This document shows positions 1 to 8,735 of a stretch of DNA of 64,000 nt, in pieces. Source of the DNA: Pseudomonas sp. JM0905a. GTDB taxonomy: Bacteria; Pseudomonadota; Gammaproteobacteria; Pseudomonadales; Pseudomonadaceae. Location of the stretch: positions 1 to 64,000 of the forward strand of contig NZ_JACXBU010000011.1 of NCBI RefSeq assembly GCF_014700075.1. The letters run 5' to 3'. The notes below the pieces were generated by a model that saw only the letters and a program-made list of their open reading frames with translations, did not search any database and was not told the DNA's origin. A program made the position numbers and the translations under genes. Position 1 is the stretch's first letter; each line of letters begins with the position of its first letter.

Positions 1-69
1 GGCGTCTTCGACGTGGTGTTCATCCGTAAGACCGTGCGCCAGATTGATCTCAGGCAACCCAAGCCATGA
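1..69 (+). CDS. C-terminal end of an unidentified protein, possibly a transposase
   Basis: An open frame enters from the left edge and stops with TGA at 67-69, giving a 22-residue tail that is too short to identify. The two GTTACCCATGT repeats just downstream resemble sequence often found at the ends of Pseudomonas insertion elements, so a DDE transposase is possible. That is inference only. The real start and length lie outside the window. Confidence 0.35.
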   Translation, partial: GVFDVVFIRKTVRQIDLRQPKP

Positions 70-78
70 CTATCCACC

Positions 79-113
79 CGTTACCCATGTCTCCCGACAA
101 GCGTTACCCATGT
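79..113. repeat. Direct repeat, possible insertion-sequence end
   Basis: The 12-mer CGTTACCCATGT occurs at 79-90 and again at 102-113, a period of 23 bases, immediately after the stop codon of the partial left-edge gene. Closely spaced direct repeats next to a transposase stop would fit an element terminus. No matching second end was found in the window. Confidence 0.4.
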
Positions 114-160
114 ATACCGGCTGAACACGTGGCGCACCCTACGACGGGTGAGGCTGAAAC

Positions 161-472
161 TCACCTGGCGGGGCGTTCGGTCTTTCTCTTGCAGCTTCTG
201 ATTGGCTCGATCTGCCAGGTTGCGACGATTTCCTCGCCATACTCGGCCACCCAGGCCCGGTAGGTCAGATGGCGGCCCACGCGCACCTGTATGGACTGTC
301 GCGTGTGCGGATTGAGGTAGGTCCGCAAGGGCTGTGGCGTCGGGCCAGGCACCGCTCGCCGGGTGTTGCGATCCAGCATGGCGAGCAGCTGCGATCGACT
401 GATGCTGTATTCACGCATCAGCGCATGGACGGCGGAAATAAAATGGCGGTCAGCTTCGGAGAGGGCAGGCAT
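161..472 (-). CDS. Small MvaT/H-NS-like nucleoid protein
   Basis: This 104-residue protein has a C-terminal half that matches the DNA-binding end of Pseudomonas MvaT/MvaU silencers. It has a Y-x-NPHT motif near residue 60, followed by an R-x-G-x-H loop and a W-x-x-x-[YW]-G stretch, corresponding to the AT-pincer region (RGGNHKTLKEW in MvaT). The N-terminal half (SAVHALMREYSISRSQLLAM) matches the end of the MvaT coiled coil, but the first dimerisation helix is shorter than in the roughly 124-residue family members. The start was chosen at 472 because AGGAGG lies 8 bases upstream. It probably binds AT-rich DNA and may act as an accessory or foreign silencer, since the chromosome should carry full-length MvaT elsewhere. 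Confidence 0.7.
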   Translation of the reverse strand: MPALSEADRHFISAVHALMREYSISRSQLLAMLDRNTRRAVPGPTPQPLRTYLNPHTRQSIQVRVGRHLTYRAWVAEYGEEIVATWQIEPIRSCKRKTERPAR

Positions 473-543
473 GGGGCATCCTCCTAAAAACGCTGCCACA
501 GCGACACGGGACGCCATGGCAGCTAGGGGAACAACATGCATTG

Positions 544-555
544 CACTCTAGAGTG
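544..555. promoter_or_regulatory. Perfect 12-bp palindrome upstream of the MvaT-like gene
   Basis: CACTCTAGAGTG is a perfect palindrome about 70 bases upstream of the MvaT-like start, in the gap between that gene and the GNAT gene. It could be an operator. No regulator is identified and no clear -35/-10 pair was assigned. Confidence 0.35.
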
Positions 556-678
556 TAGTCCTGCTTTTCGGTTATCCGCGCCCGACACCTTGCAGTGCAG
601 AGGCGCCACCTTCCGCACGCGCGGCGACGGATGACGTTTCCCGATGCCGGGGATCACGCGCTTCGCCAAGTCTGGTGG

Positions 679-1170
679 TCAGCCAATGGCCTTGGACATT
701 TCGGCGGTGGCCGCCCAGCCCAGCTCTTCATATACCGGCCTGCCGGCCTGGGTGGCGTGCAGCACGGCAAAGCTCACCCCGCGCCGGGCAAACTCGGCTT
801 CGGCCAGCTTCATCAGCGCCGACGCCAGGCCGCGACGTCGATAGGCCGGTTCGACGAACACATTCAGTACATAGCCGCGCTGGTCGAGGCTCGGATGGGA
901 CGGGTGGGGAGGCCATTCGATGCTCATGAGGCCTACTGCCGCCACCGGTTGCCCATCGTTCAGCAGGGCAAACCCGTAATAACGGCCATCGGCCAGGCGC
1001 TGACGCAGCCAGGGCCGGAAGTGCTCGCTCATCACCTGCAACTCCGATGGAACGCCTCCGGCTTCGAGAAACATGGTTTCGCGATGTACGCAGATCATCT
1101 CAAGGTCATTCGGCTCCAGCCGACGCACCTTCAATCCTGAAAAATCGATGTCCCCGGGAATCTCGTTCAT
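679..1170 (-). CDS. GNAT-family N-acetyltransferase
   Basis: This is a 163-residue acetyltransferase of the GNAT fold, which transfers the acetyl group of acetyl-CoA to an amine. The acetyl-CoA pyrophosphate-binding motif A is clear: YVLNVFVEPAYRRRGLASAL contains the V-x-P-x-[YF]-R-x-x-G-[LI]-[AG] signature (QRRGIA type). It is followed by the terminal HATQAGRPVYEELGW, the usual Y-x-x-L-G-[WF] motif B. The start MNEIPGD at 1170 was preferred over an upstream in-frame codon because the extra residues are not GNAT-like. The substrate cannot be predicted, and no neighbouring gene suggests a pathway. Confidence 0.85.
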   Translation of the reverse strand: MNEIPGDIDFSGLKVRRLEPNDLEMICVHRETMFLEAGGVPSELQVMSEHFRPWLRQRLADGRYYGFALLNDGQPVAAVGLMSIEWPPHPSHPSLDQRGYVLNVFVEPAYRRRGLASALMKLAEAEFARRGVSFAVLHATQAGRPVYEELGWAATAEMSKAIG

Positions 1171-1563
1171 CGCACGGCCCTGCCTGTTCGGAGCGTTCGA
1201 TGCTAGGGCCGGGGAGACGTCAACGGTAGGTGCAGATCGCAAGCAAATTTTCCATACAGCCACGGCGGTCTGTGCGCTTTTGCTGGCCCAAACGGGTGGG
1301 TCTACTCTGCACCGATAGATGAGGCGTGCCGCAGTCTCGTCGCAGTCGGGAAGGAACGCTTGTGCCCTGCATGGAGGGCGGAGTGACTAATGCCGTGAAG
1401 CGATTACCCGGTCATTCAAACGTCACCCGCGGCGTCGAGGTTCAGCCTGGCGAGGAGGGGACGAGCTTGCGAAGGGACTTCAGGCCACTACCCCAGCAGC
1501 CAGTCACATCCCACGGAAACGACGTTTGGCCTCCAGAGCCGGTTCTTCCGCAAGAGGAGAGCA
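1171..1563. other. Intergenic region without a recognised gene
   Basis: About 390 bases lie between two divergent genes. Short open frames here overlap one another and lack ribosome-binding sites and recognisable sequence. Promoters for the leftward GNAT gene and the rightward small protein presumably lie here, but no convincing -35/-10 pair was identified. Confidence 0.5.
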
Positions 1564-1806
1564 ATGGATCGAGAAACCTTGGCCGTGCTGGCCGATCTGG
1601 TCGAGCGTGCCGCCACCGCACTTGAAACCCATGGTTTCGCCAGGGAAAGCATTGTGTTGGAAAACCCCACCCATGATCGGCTGCTGCTAGCCGGGGAGTT
1701 TCTGGTGGAACAGGCCGCTGACCGGTTCCCTGCGCTTGATCCTTATGTGGCGTCGAGCACGGAAGGCACCATCACCCTGGTTCTGGATCCCGAGAAAACC
1801 AGGTAA
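1564..1806 (+). CDS. Small acidic hypothetical protein (80 aa)
   Basis: The start is well supported by AGAGGAGAG just upstream of the ATG at 1564. The product is acidic and probably soluble, with a predicted N-terminal helix (DRETLAVLADLVERAATALE) followed by mixed helix and strand, and no signal peptide or membrane segment. It was not recognised. It lies just upstream of another small unknown gene on the same strand. Confidence 0.6.
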   Translation: MDRETLAVLADLVERAATALETHGFARESIVLENPTHDRLLLAGEFLVEQAADRFPALDPYVASSTEGTITLVLDPEKTR

Positions 1807-1944
1807 TTCCCGGCCTTGCCGTAAAGCAACTGCGCAGTTTCATCCCGCCCGCTGATGCAAACGGCGATACAGGCTGCTGCCTTCAACTTGCTGGCTACAC
1901 TCAAATCGATTCGAGCGTGCTTCTCCAGAAATCGGGAGAGCCGA

Positions 1945-2154
1945 GTGGAGCTACTGATTGAGCAAACCGCCATGCAGGACGAACCTGTATGGCGGGTGCA
2001 TGCCTGTGGCATGACGTTCAGTTTTCATGACGAGGCTTCCGCCATGACTTTCGCGACTAAGCTGGAGGAGCGAGTCGACGCGCCTCACCATCTTTCAGCG
2101 GAAACGGTGAAGCTTTGGGCGGCTGAGCATTACCACATGCTGCGAGGCTCCTAG
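1945..2154 (+). CDS. Small hypothetical protein, same family as the gene at 48414-48605
   Basis: This 69-residue protein starts with GTG at 1945, preceded by GGGAGAG at 1934-1940. An upstream ATG at 1855 would add 30 residues with no counterpart in the relative. The core W-R-V-H...F-x-x-E-x-x-A-x-x-FATKLEERVDAPH aligns with the minus-strand gene at 48414-48605 (W-T-V-R-F...FATKLKERIEAPH). The two therefore form a small protein family with a beta-strand followed by an amphipathic helix. Function is unknown; no signal peptide or metal-binding motif is visible. Confidence 0.6.
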   Translation: MELLIEQTAMQDEPVWRVHACGMTFSFHDEASAMTFATKLEERVDAPHHLSAETVKLWAAEHYHMLRGS

Positions 2155-2342
2155 CGTTACCCGTAATTCGAAAGGCAGTGCCCGGCTGCGGGGCACGAGT
2201 TGGATCGAACCAGCTCCCAGCAGCGATTCAAGCAGTCTGTTCGGTGGCGGGGACCACTCGAAGGGTCATGCTGTGCGGTAACGACCATTTCCAGTTGGCC
2301 GGCCATTAAATTGAGCGATGCCGTCATGGCAAGGAGCTTTAC

Positions 2343-3833
2343 ATGGTCGATTCCACCAGCAACGTGCAGTTGGGCAAGCAGGCCGAACCTGGCAAGCAGA
2401 CACAGGTCGCCGCCTCCAGCGATAAGCTGAAGGTCGGGGCGCTGATTGCCCTGGTCGTCGGCTCGATGGTTGGCGGCGGTATCTTCTCCCTTCCACAGAA
2501 CATTGCAGCGAGCGCCAGCGCCGGCGCCACCCTGATCGGCTGGCTGATCACCGGGGTCGGCATGCTGATGCTGGCTTTCGTCTTCCAGACCCTCGCCAAC
2601 CGCAAGCCCAAGCTCGATGGCGGTGTGTATGCCTATGCCAAGGCCGGGTTCGGCGACTACATGGGCTTCTCTTCGGCCTGGGGCTACTGGATCAGTGCCT
2701 GGATCGGCAACGTCAGCTACATGGTGCTGCTGTTCAGCACCCTGGGTTTCTTCTTCCCCCTGTTCGGTGAGGGCAACACCCTGCCGGCGATCATCTGCGC
2801 CTCGGTGCTGCTCTGGTTCCTGCACTTCCTGGTACTGCGCGGGATCAAGGAGGCGGCGTTCATCAACACCCTGACCACCATCGCCAAGATGGTGCCCCTG
2901 GCGCTGTTCATCGTCATTTGTGCCATCGCCTTCAAGCTGGATGTATTCACCTCCGATTTCTGGGGCGCGGGCAACAGTGACCTGGGCACGGTGATGAACC
3001 AGGTGCGCAACATGATGCTGGTCACCGTCTGGGTGTTCATCGGCATCGAGGGTGCGAGCATCTTCTCCGCCCGCGCCGAGAAGCGCAGCGACGTCGGCAA
3101 GGCCACGGTGGTCGGCTTCGTTGGCGTGCTCCTGCTGCTGGTGCTGGTCAACGTGCTGTCCCAGGGCATCCTGGCCCAGGCCCAGCTGGCCGGCCTGAAG
3201 AACCCGTCGATGGCCGGCGTGCTGGAGAGCGTGGTAGGCCATTGGGGCGCCGTCCTCATCAGCGTCGGGCTGATCGTCTCCCTGGCGGGTGCGCTGCTGT
3301 CCTGGACCCTGCTGTGTGCCGAAATTCTTTTCGCCAGCGCCCGCGACCACACCATGCCGGAGTTCCTGCGCAAGGAAAACGCCAACCAGGTGCCGGTCAA
3401 TGCCTTGTGGCTGTCCAACGGGCTGATCCAGCTGTTCCTGATCATCACCCTGTTCAACAGCTCCACCTACCTCAGCCTGCTGTACCTGGCCACCTCGATG
3501 ATCCTGGTGCCGTACTTCTGGTCCGCCGCCTACGCGTTGCTGCTGGCCTGGCGTCATGAAACCTACGAGCAAGCTCCCGGCGAGCGTGGCAAGGACCTGC
3601 TGATCGCGCTGATTGCCGTGCTCTACGCCGTCTGGCTGGTGTATGCGGCCGGGGTGCAGTACCTGCTGCTGTCGGCGTTGCTCTATGCGCCGGGGGCGAT
3701 CCTGTTCGCCAAGGCCAAACGCGAACTGGGACAGCCAGTGTTCACCTCGGTCGAGAAGGTGATCTTCCTGCTGGTGCTGATCGGCGCGCTGATCGCCGGA
3801 TACGGCCTGTACAGCGGCTTCCTCAGCCTCTGA
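2343..3833 (+). CDS. arcD: Basic amino acid antiporter, ArcD/YjdE type
   Basis: This 496-residue inner-membrane protein belongs to the APC superfamily and has about 12-13 hydrophobic segments. The first transmembrane region carries the substrate-binding GSMVGGGIFSLPQN motif (near residues 40-53), typical of arginine/ornithine and arginine/agmatine exchangers. Starting at 2343 is supported by AAGGAG 9 bases upstream. ArcD swaps extracellular arginine for cytoplasmic ornithine in the arginine deiminase pathway, but arcABC do not follow here, so this is a stand-alone copy whose exchange partner is uncertain (ornithine, agmatine, lysine or histidine). Confidence 0.85.
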   Translation: MVDSTSNVQLGKQAEPGKQTQVAASSDKLKVGALIALVVGSMVGGGIFSLPQNIAASASAGATLIGWLITGVGMLMLAFVFQTLANRKPKLDGGVYAYAKAGFGDYMGFSSAWGYWISAWIGNVSYMVLLFSTLGFFFPLFGEGNTLPAIICASVLLWFLHFLVLRGIKEAAFINTLTTIAKMVPLALFIVICAIAFKLDVFTSDFWGAGNSDLGTVMNQVRNMMLVTVWVFIGIEGASIFSARAEKRSDVGKATVVGFVGVLLLLVLVNVLSQGILAQAQLAGLKNPSMAGVLESVVGHWGAVLISVGLIVSLAGALLSWTLLCAEILFASARDHTMPEFLRKENANQVPVNALWLSNGLIQLFLIITLFNSSTYLSLLYLATSMILVPYFWSAAYALLLAWRHETYEQAPGERGKDLLIALIAVLYAVWLVYAAGVQYLLLSALLYAPGAILFAKAKRELGQPVFTSVEKVIFLLVLIGALIAGYGLYSGFLSL

Positions 3834-3902
3834 CTCGGGGCACACATGGCGGACGGCGTTTTGCGTCCGCCATTTCCGGTTCGAATTTCGAGGGAGATCG
3901 CC

Positions 3903-4565
3903 ATGGATAGACCCGGAGATGAATCCCGGCAAAGAGTGCTCGACCCCGTGGACCGCGCAACCGAAGTGATTTTCGGGCTGCTGATGGCCATGACCTTCAT
4001 CGGCTCACTGAGCGTCGCCACCTCGGGCCGTGAAGAGGCGCGGACCATGCTGATCGCGGCCTTCGGCTGCAACCTTGCGTGGGGCCTGGCGGATGCCGTG
4101 ATCTACCTGCTGCGTACCTGGACCGAGCGCACCCGTAGCCGAACGCTCATGGCCCGCTTGCAGGGGGATGCCGGCCCGGACAAAGGCCGAGCCTTGATCG
4201 CCGACGCCCTGCCGCCGCGCATTGCCGAGGCGGCGGACCCCGATGGATTGGAGATGCTGCGCCTGCGCTTGCTGCTCAACGCCGACAAGCCCGCTCGTTC
4301 GCGGTTGGACTTCGAAGACATCAAGGGCGCGTTGGGCACCTTCCTGCTGGTGGTGCTGGCGACCTTTCCGCCGGTGATTCCCTTCCTGCTGATCGATACC
4401 ACCGGCGTGGCGATTCGTACCTCCAACCTGGTGGCCCTGGGGATGCTGTTCCTCAGCGGCTGGCTGCTGGCTCGCTACTCCGGCGGCAACACCTGGGCAA
4501 CGGGCGCGGCATTGGCGTTGGTGGGAACGGCGTTGCTCTTCGCGATCATCGCGCTGGGCGGGTGA
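3903..4565 (+). CDS. VIT1/CCC1-like integral membrane protein
   Basis: The 220-residue product starts at 3903 after GGGAGATCGCC. An N-terminal stretch (RATEVIFGLLMAMTFIGSLS) leads into a first membrane segment, followed by ARTMLIAAFGCNLAWGLADA and a charged cytoplasmic loop of about 75 residues. Three further membrane segments form the C-terminal half. This layout is like the bacterial VIT1/CCC1-related proteins, some of which move Fe(II) or Mn(II). The metal role is family knowledge only and the assignment is moderate. It follows the antiporter gene by about 70 bases and could be co-transcribed with it. Confidence 0.55.
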   Translation: MDRPGDESRQRVLDPVDRATEVIFGLLMAMTFIGSLSVATSGREEARTMLIAAFGCNLAWGLADAVIYLLRTWTERTRSRTLMARLQGDAGPDKGRALIADALPPRIAEAADPDGLEMLRLRLLLNADKPARSRLDFEDIKGALGTFLLVVLATFPPVIPFLLIDTTGVAIRTSNLVALGMLFLSGWLLARYSGGNTWATGAALALVGTALLFAIIALGG

Positions 4566-4570
4566 CCGAG

Positions 4571-4642
4571 GTAGGGTGCGTCGTGCGCACCGTTCAAGGG
4601 ATTGCGCACAGCTCAGTTACCCGTGCGCATGGCGCACCCTAC
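4571..4642. repeat. Palindromic intergenic element with 10-bp inverted ends
   Basis: GTAGGGTGCG at 4571-4580 is the reverse complement of CGCACCCTAC at 4633-4642, and the interior repeats the CGTGCGCA theme in both orientations. The element sits between convergent genes and may fold on transcripts from either side. A half copy (GGCGCACCCTAC) is present near 131-142. It resembles the REP-like elements common in Pseudomonas. Confidence 0.65.
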
Positions 4643-4655
4643 CTACGAACCACGC

Positions 4656-7600
4656 TCACTCAGTGGCCATTTCCTGCAACATCTCCAGCGCGCGATCAAA
4701 ATCGAAAAGCTCGACCTGCTGCGCCACCTTGGCCAGAAGCGCCGCTTCTGCCGGGCCGGTGGCCATGGTTTGCAGTGACTTGAGGGTGTCCAAGGCTGCT
4801 GCATCGCTATCGGCCAGAAGCCGCTTCAGTTCGGTCAGGCGAGCGCCAAACCGGGCCTGTGAGCGTGGCGCGGCGGGCAGCTCAGTGGCGGGACTCGATT
4901 GCGCGACCCCTGCGAGGGCGGCCAGCAACGGAGCAAGGACGCGCTCGACCTCCAGGAGCCGGGCCTGTATCTCCTCGGACGCCTCCCCAGCGAGGCAGGC
5001 CTGCTCCAGCGCGGCGGCTGCCTGAGCCACCGTTCCGGCACCGATATTGCCGGCGGTGCCGCGCAGGGTATGGGCCAGCCGGGTTGGCGCCGTTGGATCG
5101 TCGCTGGCACTTGCCTGCTGGAATTGCTCACTGAAACGCAGCTGGCTGGCATGGAACTTACGCAGCAGACGCAGGTACAAGTCACGCTTTCCCATGCAGG
5201 TCGCGAGGCCGGCGGCCAGGTCGATGCCTTCCAGGCTCGCGGGCAGCTCCGTGGTCGCCTCGGGAGCACTCACCACTGGTACCTCGGCCTTGCGACGCGC
5301 CCCTGGCCTGATCCACCTGGCCAGGGTGGCGAACATGTCGGTCACGTTCAGCGGCTTGGAAATATGGTCGTTCATGCCGCTGGCCAGGGCCCGCTCGCGA
5401 TCGCCCGCCATGGCGTTGGCGGTCATGGCGATCACCGGCAATTCAGCGAAACGGGGTTGTTGGCGAATCCGCTGGGTAGCCGTATAGCCATCCATCACGG
5501 GCATCTGGCAATCCATCAGCACGCCGTCGAATTCCGCATCCTGCTCCAGCAGGTCCAGCGCCTGTTGCCCGTCGACCACCTGGCTCAGCTCGATCCCCAC
5601 GCCCTGCAACAGTTCGCAGGCCAGTTCACGGTTGAGCTCGTTGTCTTCCACCAGTAGCAGGCGGGCACCCCGCAAGCCGGCCATGTCGTTTGCACTCTGC
5701 CCGTAGCGCTCGCTGGCGCGGGTTTCGGCCTGTGGCACTTTGCCGAGCACCGTGCCCAACGCCTCCAGCAAGGTCGAGGGTGTCACCGGCTTGGTCAGCA
5801 CAACAGGCAGAGTCAAGCCCTGACGCTCGGCCTGCTCGCGCACCTCTTCACGGCCAAAGGCGGTCACCATGATCACCGATGGCGTGCGGGCCAGATTGGC
5901 CTCGTGCATGCGCCGGACCGTCTCCACGCCATCCATGCCGGGCATGCGCCAGTCCATCAGCACCAGGTCATAGGGCAGGTTGCGCTGCTCGGCATCCACC
6001 AGCATCCGCAGGGCCAGGCCACCGCTGTCGGCAACATCCACCTCCACACCGTAACTCCTGGCCATGCTGGAGAGGATTTCGCGGGCGCTGGCATTGTCGT
6101 CCACCACCAGAACCCGCGTTCCGAGCAATTCGTCGGCAGTAAACATGCGCCGTGGTTGCGCATTGCGCTGTATGTCCAGGCTCAGGCTGAAATGAAAGGT
6201 CGAACCCTGGCCGGGCACGCTTTCCACCCAGATGCGCCCGCCCATGAGTTCCACCAGGCGTTTGGAGATGGAGAGGCCAAGCCCGGTTCCGCCGTATTTG
6301 CGGGTGGTGGAGCTGTCGGCCTGGCTGAAGGACTGGAACATGCGCCCGCACTGTTCCTCGCTCATGCCGATACCGGTGTCGCGCACCCAGAAATGCAGTT
6401 CCACCCGCGAGTCGTCGCCGCCGATGCGCTCTACGCCGACCACGATCTCGCCGCGCTCAGTGAACTTCGCCGCGTTGTTACCCAGATTGATCAGCACCTG
6501 GCCCAGGCGCAGCGGATCGCCAAGCAGCGCGGTCGGCAGGTTGGGGGAGGTGTTGTAGAGCAGCTCCAGGCCTTTGTCCTCCGCCTTCAGGCCGACCATG
6601 CTGGCGAAGTTCTCCAGGACGTCCTCCAGGTGGAAGGGAATGACTTCGAGGTCCATCTTGCCGGCTTCGATCTTGGAAAAGTCGAGGATGTCATTGATGA
6701 TCCCCAGCAGGTTTTCTGCCGAGCGATGCACCTTCTCGATGTAATTGCGTTGCCGCGGGTCCAGTTCCGTGCGCAGTGCCAGATGGCTCATGCCAATGAT
6801 GGCGTTCATCGGTGTGCGGATCTCGTGGCTCATGTTGGCCAGGAAATCGCTCTTGGCACGGGTTGCCTCTTCGGCCATCTCCCTGGCGCGTTGCACCACG
6901 GCTTCGGCTTGCTTGCGCTCGCTGATGTCACGCGCCGAGGCGCACACGCAGGTGCCGCGCCCCTCCAGCGCCGGCAAGTGCGAGAGACCAATCTCCACGG
7001 AGAACAGGCTGCCGTCCTTGCGCACGCCCTGCAGGTCGTCCAGGTTGGCGCCCATCTGCCGGGTGCCGCCCTGAGCCATGAAACCGTCCCGCAACCCGAC
7101 GTGGCGTGCACGGTAAGCGGTGGGCACGAGACGCTCGACGGATTCACCTATCAGTTCACCGGTGGCGTAGCCGAACAGGCTGTCCAGTTGCGGGTTGGTC
7201 ATCAGGATGCGGCCGTCCGAGCCAATCACGATCATGCCGTCCGGCGCGGCCTCGATGATGCCCCGGTACCAGGCCTCCGTGGCACGCAGTGCACTCTGCT
7301 GCGTTTCCAGTTCCTGCGCCTGCTGTTCCAGCTGCAACGCCTGGGCGCCCATCTCGTCGGCCTGCCGGCGCGTTTCCGCGAGCAATTCCTGCACCGCCAG
7401 ATTGCGCTCCATCAGTGCCATGGTCCCGGCCAGCCGGGGCAGCGCCTCCTGCAGCAAGGCTTTTTCGCGCTCGCCCAACGTCTGGAACCCAGCCAGTTCG
7501 AGCACGCCATGCAGCCGGTCGCCACGCAGGATCGGTTGCAGCAGCAGATAACTGGCCGGCAGTTCGCCCAGTTGCGAGCGCAGCCGGCCGAATTGCTGTG

Positions 7601-8693
7601 GCAACTCCTCGAACTGGCGCGGGCTGCGGTCAAGCGCGCACTGTCCGAGCAGGCCGGTGCCCAGCGCTACAACGTCATTCGGCGGGTATTCCGGGTCGGT
7701 GGCGTAACTGCCCATGAGCTCCAGATGATCGCTGCCTTGCCGGAGGCTGTAGAGCACGCCCCGGCAGATGCCGAGCATGCCGGCCATGTGTCGGAGAAAG
7801 GTCTGGGCCAGCTCATCCGGCGTGGTCGCCTGAGGCAGGTCGGCCTGCAATTGCGCTGACTGCGCCTGGATCCAGCGCTGGCGATCGAGTTGCTGGGCCT
7901 TGGTCTGCAAGGTGGCAATGGCGCGCGCCAGGTCGCCCGTTTCGTTTGCCATGTCGGTATGGGGGATGTGCTGATCCAGCTGCCCAGCAGTCAGTTGGTC
8001 GACGGCAACGCGGACCCGGTTGAGCGGAAGCCGAATCGAGCGACTGACCAGGCTGGCGAGCAGCAGCGCCAGCGTCAGTCCGCCCAACAGCAGTACATAG
8101 GTCAGGGTCGTGCTGAACCGGGCGAACTCGGCGATCTGCTTGGCCGTGTCATGGATGAAGTCTTCCTTGACCTGGGCCATGCGGTTGAGCAACTGGTCAG
8201 CCTGCTGGTCCAGGGTCTGAAACTCGCCGCTGTTGAGTTGCATCAGCGCCTGGCCCTGATACCCCCGGCCGACCAGGTCCAGGACTTCCTCACCGCCGCG
8301 CTGTATGCGTTCCAGCAACACCTCCAGCTCGGCCAGTTGCACCAGGCTCTGTTGCCGGCGCAGCGTCGGCCGCGCCTGAGCCAGCGACTCCTGCAGCCTC
8401 TCGCGTGTTTCATTCAGCTGCTTCAGCGCGTCGACACGGATTTCTCCGCTGCTGGTGCCCACGGCGCGCTGTAGCGCCTGGACCAGGTGCGGCAGCTGTG
8501 CACGCGCTTCCTGCAAGTGGGCGGCGCCCACCAGGTCCTTCTGGTACAGCTGCTGCATATCGCGCTGCAACAATTGCTGGGTGCGCAGGCTTTGCACGCC
8601 AAGCACCAGTATCAGCGCCAGCAGCGCGGCAAACCCCATGATCAGCTTGTGGTGCAGGGACAGGCGTTCAAGCAGGGCAGACACTTTGTTCAT
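4656..8693 (-). CDS. Hybrid sensor histidine kinase (HAMP-GAF-PAS-HK-REC-REC-HPt)
   Basis: This 1345-residue membrane sensor has TM1 near residues 15-35, a periplasmic helical domain to about 190, TM2 near 195-216, and then HAMP, GAF (about 280-430), a coiled coil and PAS (about 480-590). The kinase core has the phospho-acceptor [20 protein letters not shown] and intact N, G1 and G2 boxes. Two receiver domains follow ([12 protein letters not shown] and [12 protein letters not shown]), then a C-terminal HPt domain with [14 protein letters not shown]. All residues for a full four-step phosphorelay are present. It lies 42 bases after the HD-GYP regulator gene on the same strand, so the two probably form an operon feeding c-di-GMP degradation. 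The stimulus is unknown. Confidence 0.9.
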   Translation of the reverse strand: MNKVSALLERLSLHHKLIMGFAALLALILVLGVQSLRTQQLLQRDMQQLYQKDLVGAAHLQEARAQLPHLVQALQRAVGTSSGEIRVDALKQLNETRERLQESLAQARPTLRRQQSLVQLAELEVLLERIQRGGEEVLDLVGRGYQGQALMQLNSGEFQTLDQQADQLLNRMAQVKEDFIHDTAKQIAEFARFSTTLTYVLLLGGLTLALLLASLVSRSIRLPLNRVRVAVDQLTAGQLDQHIPHTDMANETGDLARAIATLQTKAQQLDRQRWIQAQSAQLQADLPQATTPDELAQTFLRHMAGMLGICRGVLYSLRQGSDHLELMGSYATDPEYPPNDVVALGTGLLGQCALDRSPRQFEELPQQFGRLRSQLGELPASYLLLQPILRGDRLHGVLELAGFQTLGEREKALLQEALPRLAGTMALMERNLAVQELLAETRRQADEMGAQALQLEQQAQELETQQSALRATEAWYRGIIEAAPDGMIVIGSDGRILMTNPQLDSLFGYATGELIGESVERLVPTAYRARHVGLRDGFMAQGGTRQMGANLDDLQGVRKDGSLFSVEIGLSHLPALEGRGTCVCASARDISERKQAEAVVQRAREMAEEATRAKSDFLANMSHEIRTPMNAIIGMSHLALRTELDPRQRNYIEKVHRSAENLLGIINDILDFSKIEAGKMDLEVIPFHLEDVLENFASMVGLKAEDKGLELLYNTSPNLPTALLGDPLRLGQVLINLGNNAAKFTERGEIVVGVERIGGDDSRVELHFWVRDTGIGMSEEQCGRMFQSFSQADSSTTRKYGGTGLGLSISKRLVELMGGRIWVESVPGQGSTFHFSLSLDIQRNAQPRRMFTADELLGTRVLVVDDNASAREILSSMARSYGVEVDVADSGGLALRMLVDAEQRNLPYDLVLMDWRMPGMDGVETVRRMHEANLARTPSVIMVTAFGREEVREQAERQGLTLPVVLTKPVTPSTLLEALGTVLGKVPQAETRASERYGQSANDMAGLRGARLLLVEDNELNRELACELLQGVGIELSQVVDGQQALDLLEQDAEFDGVLMDCQMPVMDGYTATQRIRQQPRFAELPVIAMTANAMAGDRERALASGMNDHISKPLNVTDMFATLARWIRPGARRKAEVPVVSAPEATTELPASLEGIDLAAGLATCMGKRDLYLRLLRKFHASQLRFSEQFQQASASDDPTAPTRLAHTLRGTAGNIGAGTVAQAAAALEQACLAGEASEEIQARLLEVERVLAPLLAALAGVAQSSPATELPAAPRSQARFGARLTELKRLLADSDAAALDTLKSLQTMATGPAEAALLAKVAQQVELFDFDRALEMLQEMATE

Positions 8694-8735
8694 GGCAACT
8701 CCCCATTGCCGAAACCGGAAAGGTCACGCCGAGAC

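Noticed and set aside
2157-3932. 591-codon minus-strand frame opposite the ArcD-type gene
   Set aside because: Its translation is Gln/His/Gly-rich, low-complexity and matches no family. The plus-strand antiporter has clear motifs and a ribosome site; the long frame is a high-GC antisense shadow.
5904-7859. 651-codon plus-strand frame opposite the hybrid kinase
   Set aside because: It is antisense to clear kinase domains and has the same low-complexity composition; no ribosome site.
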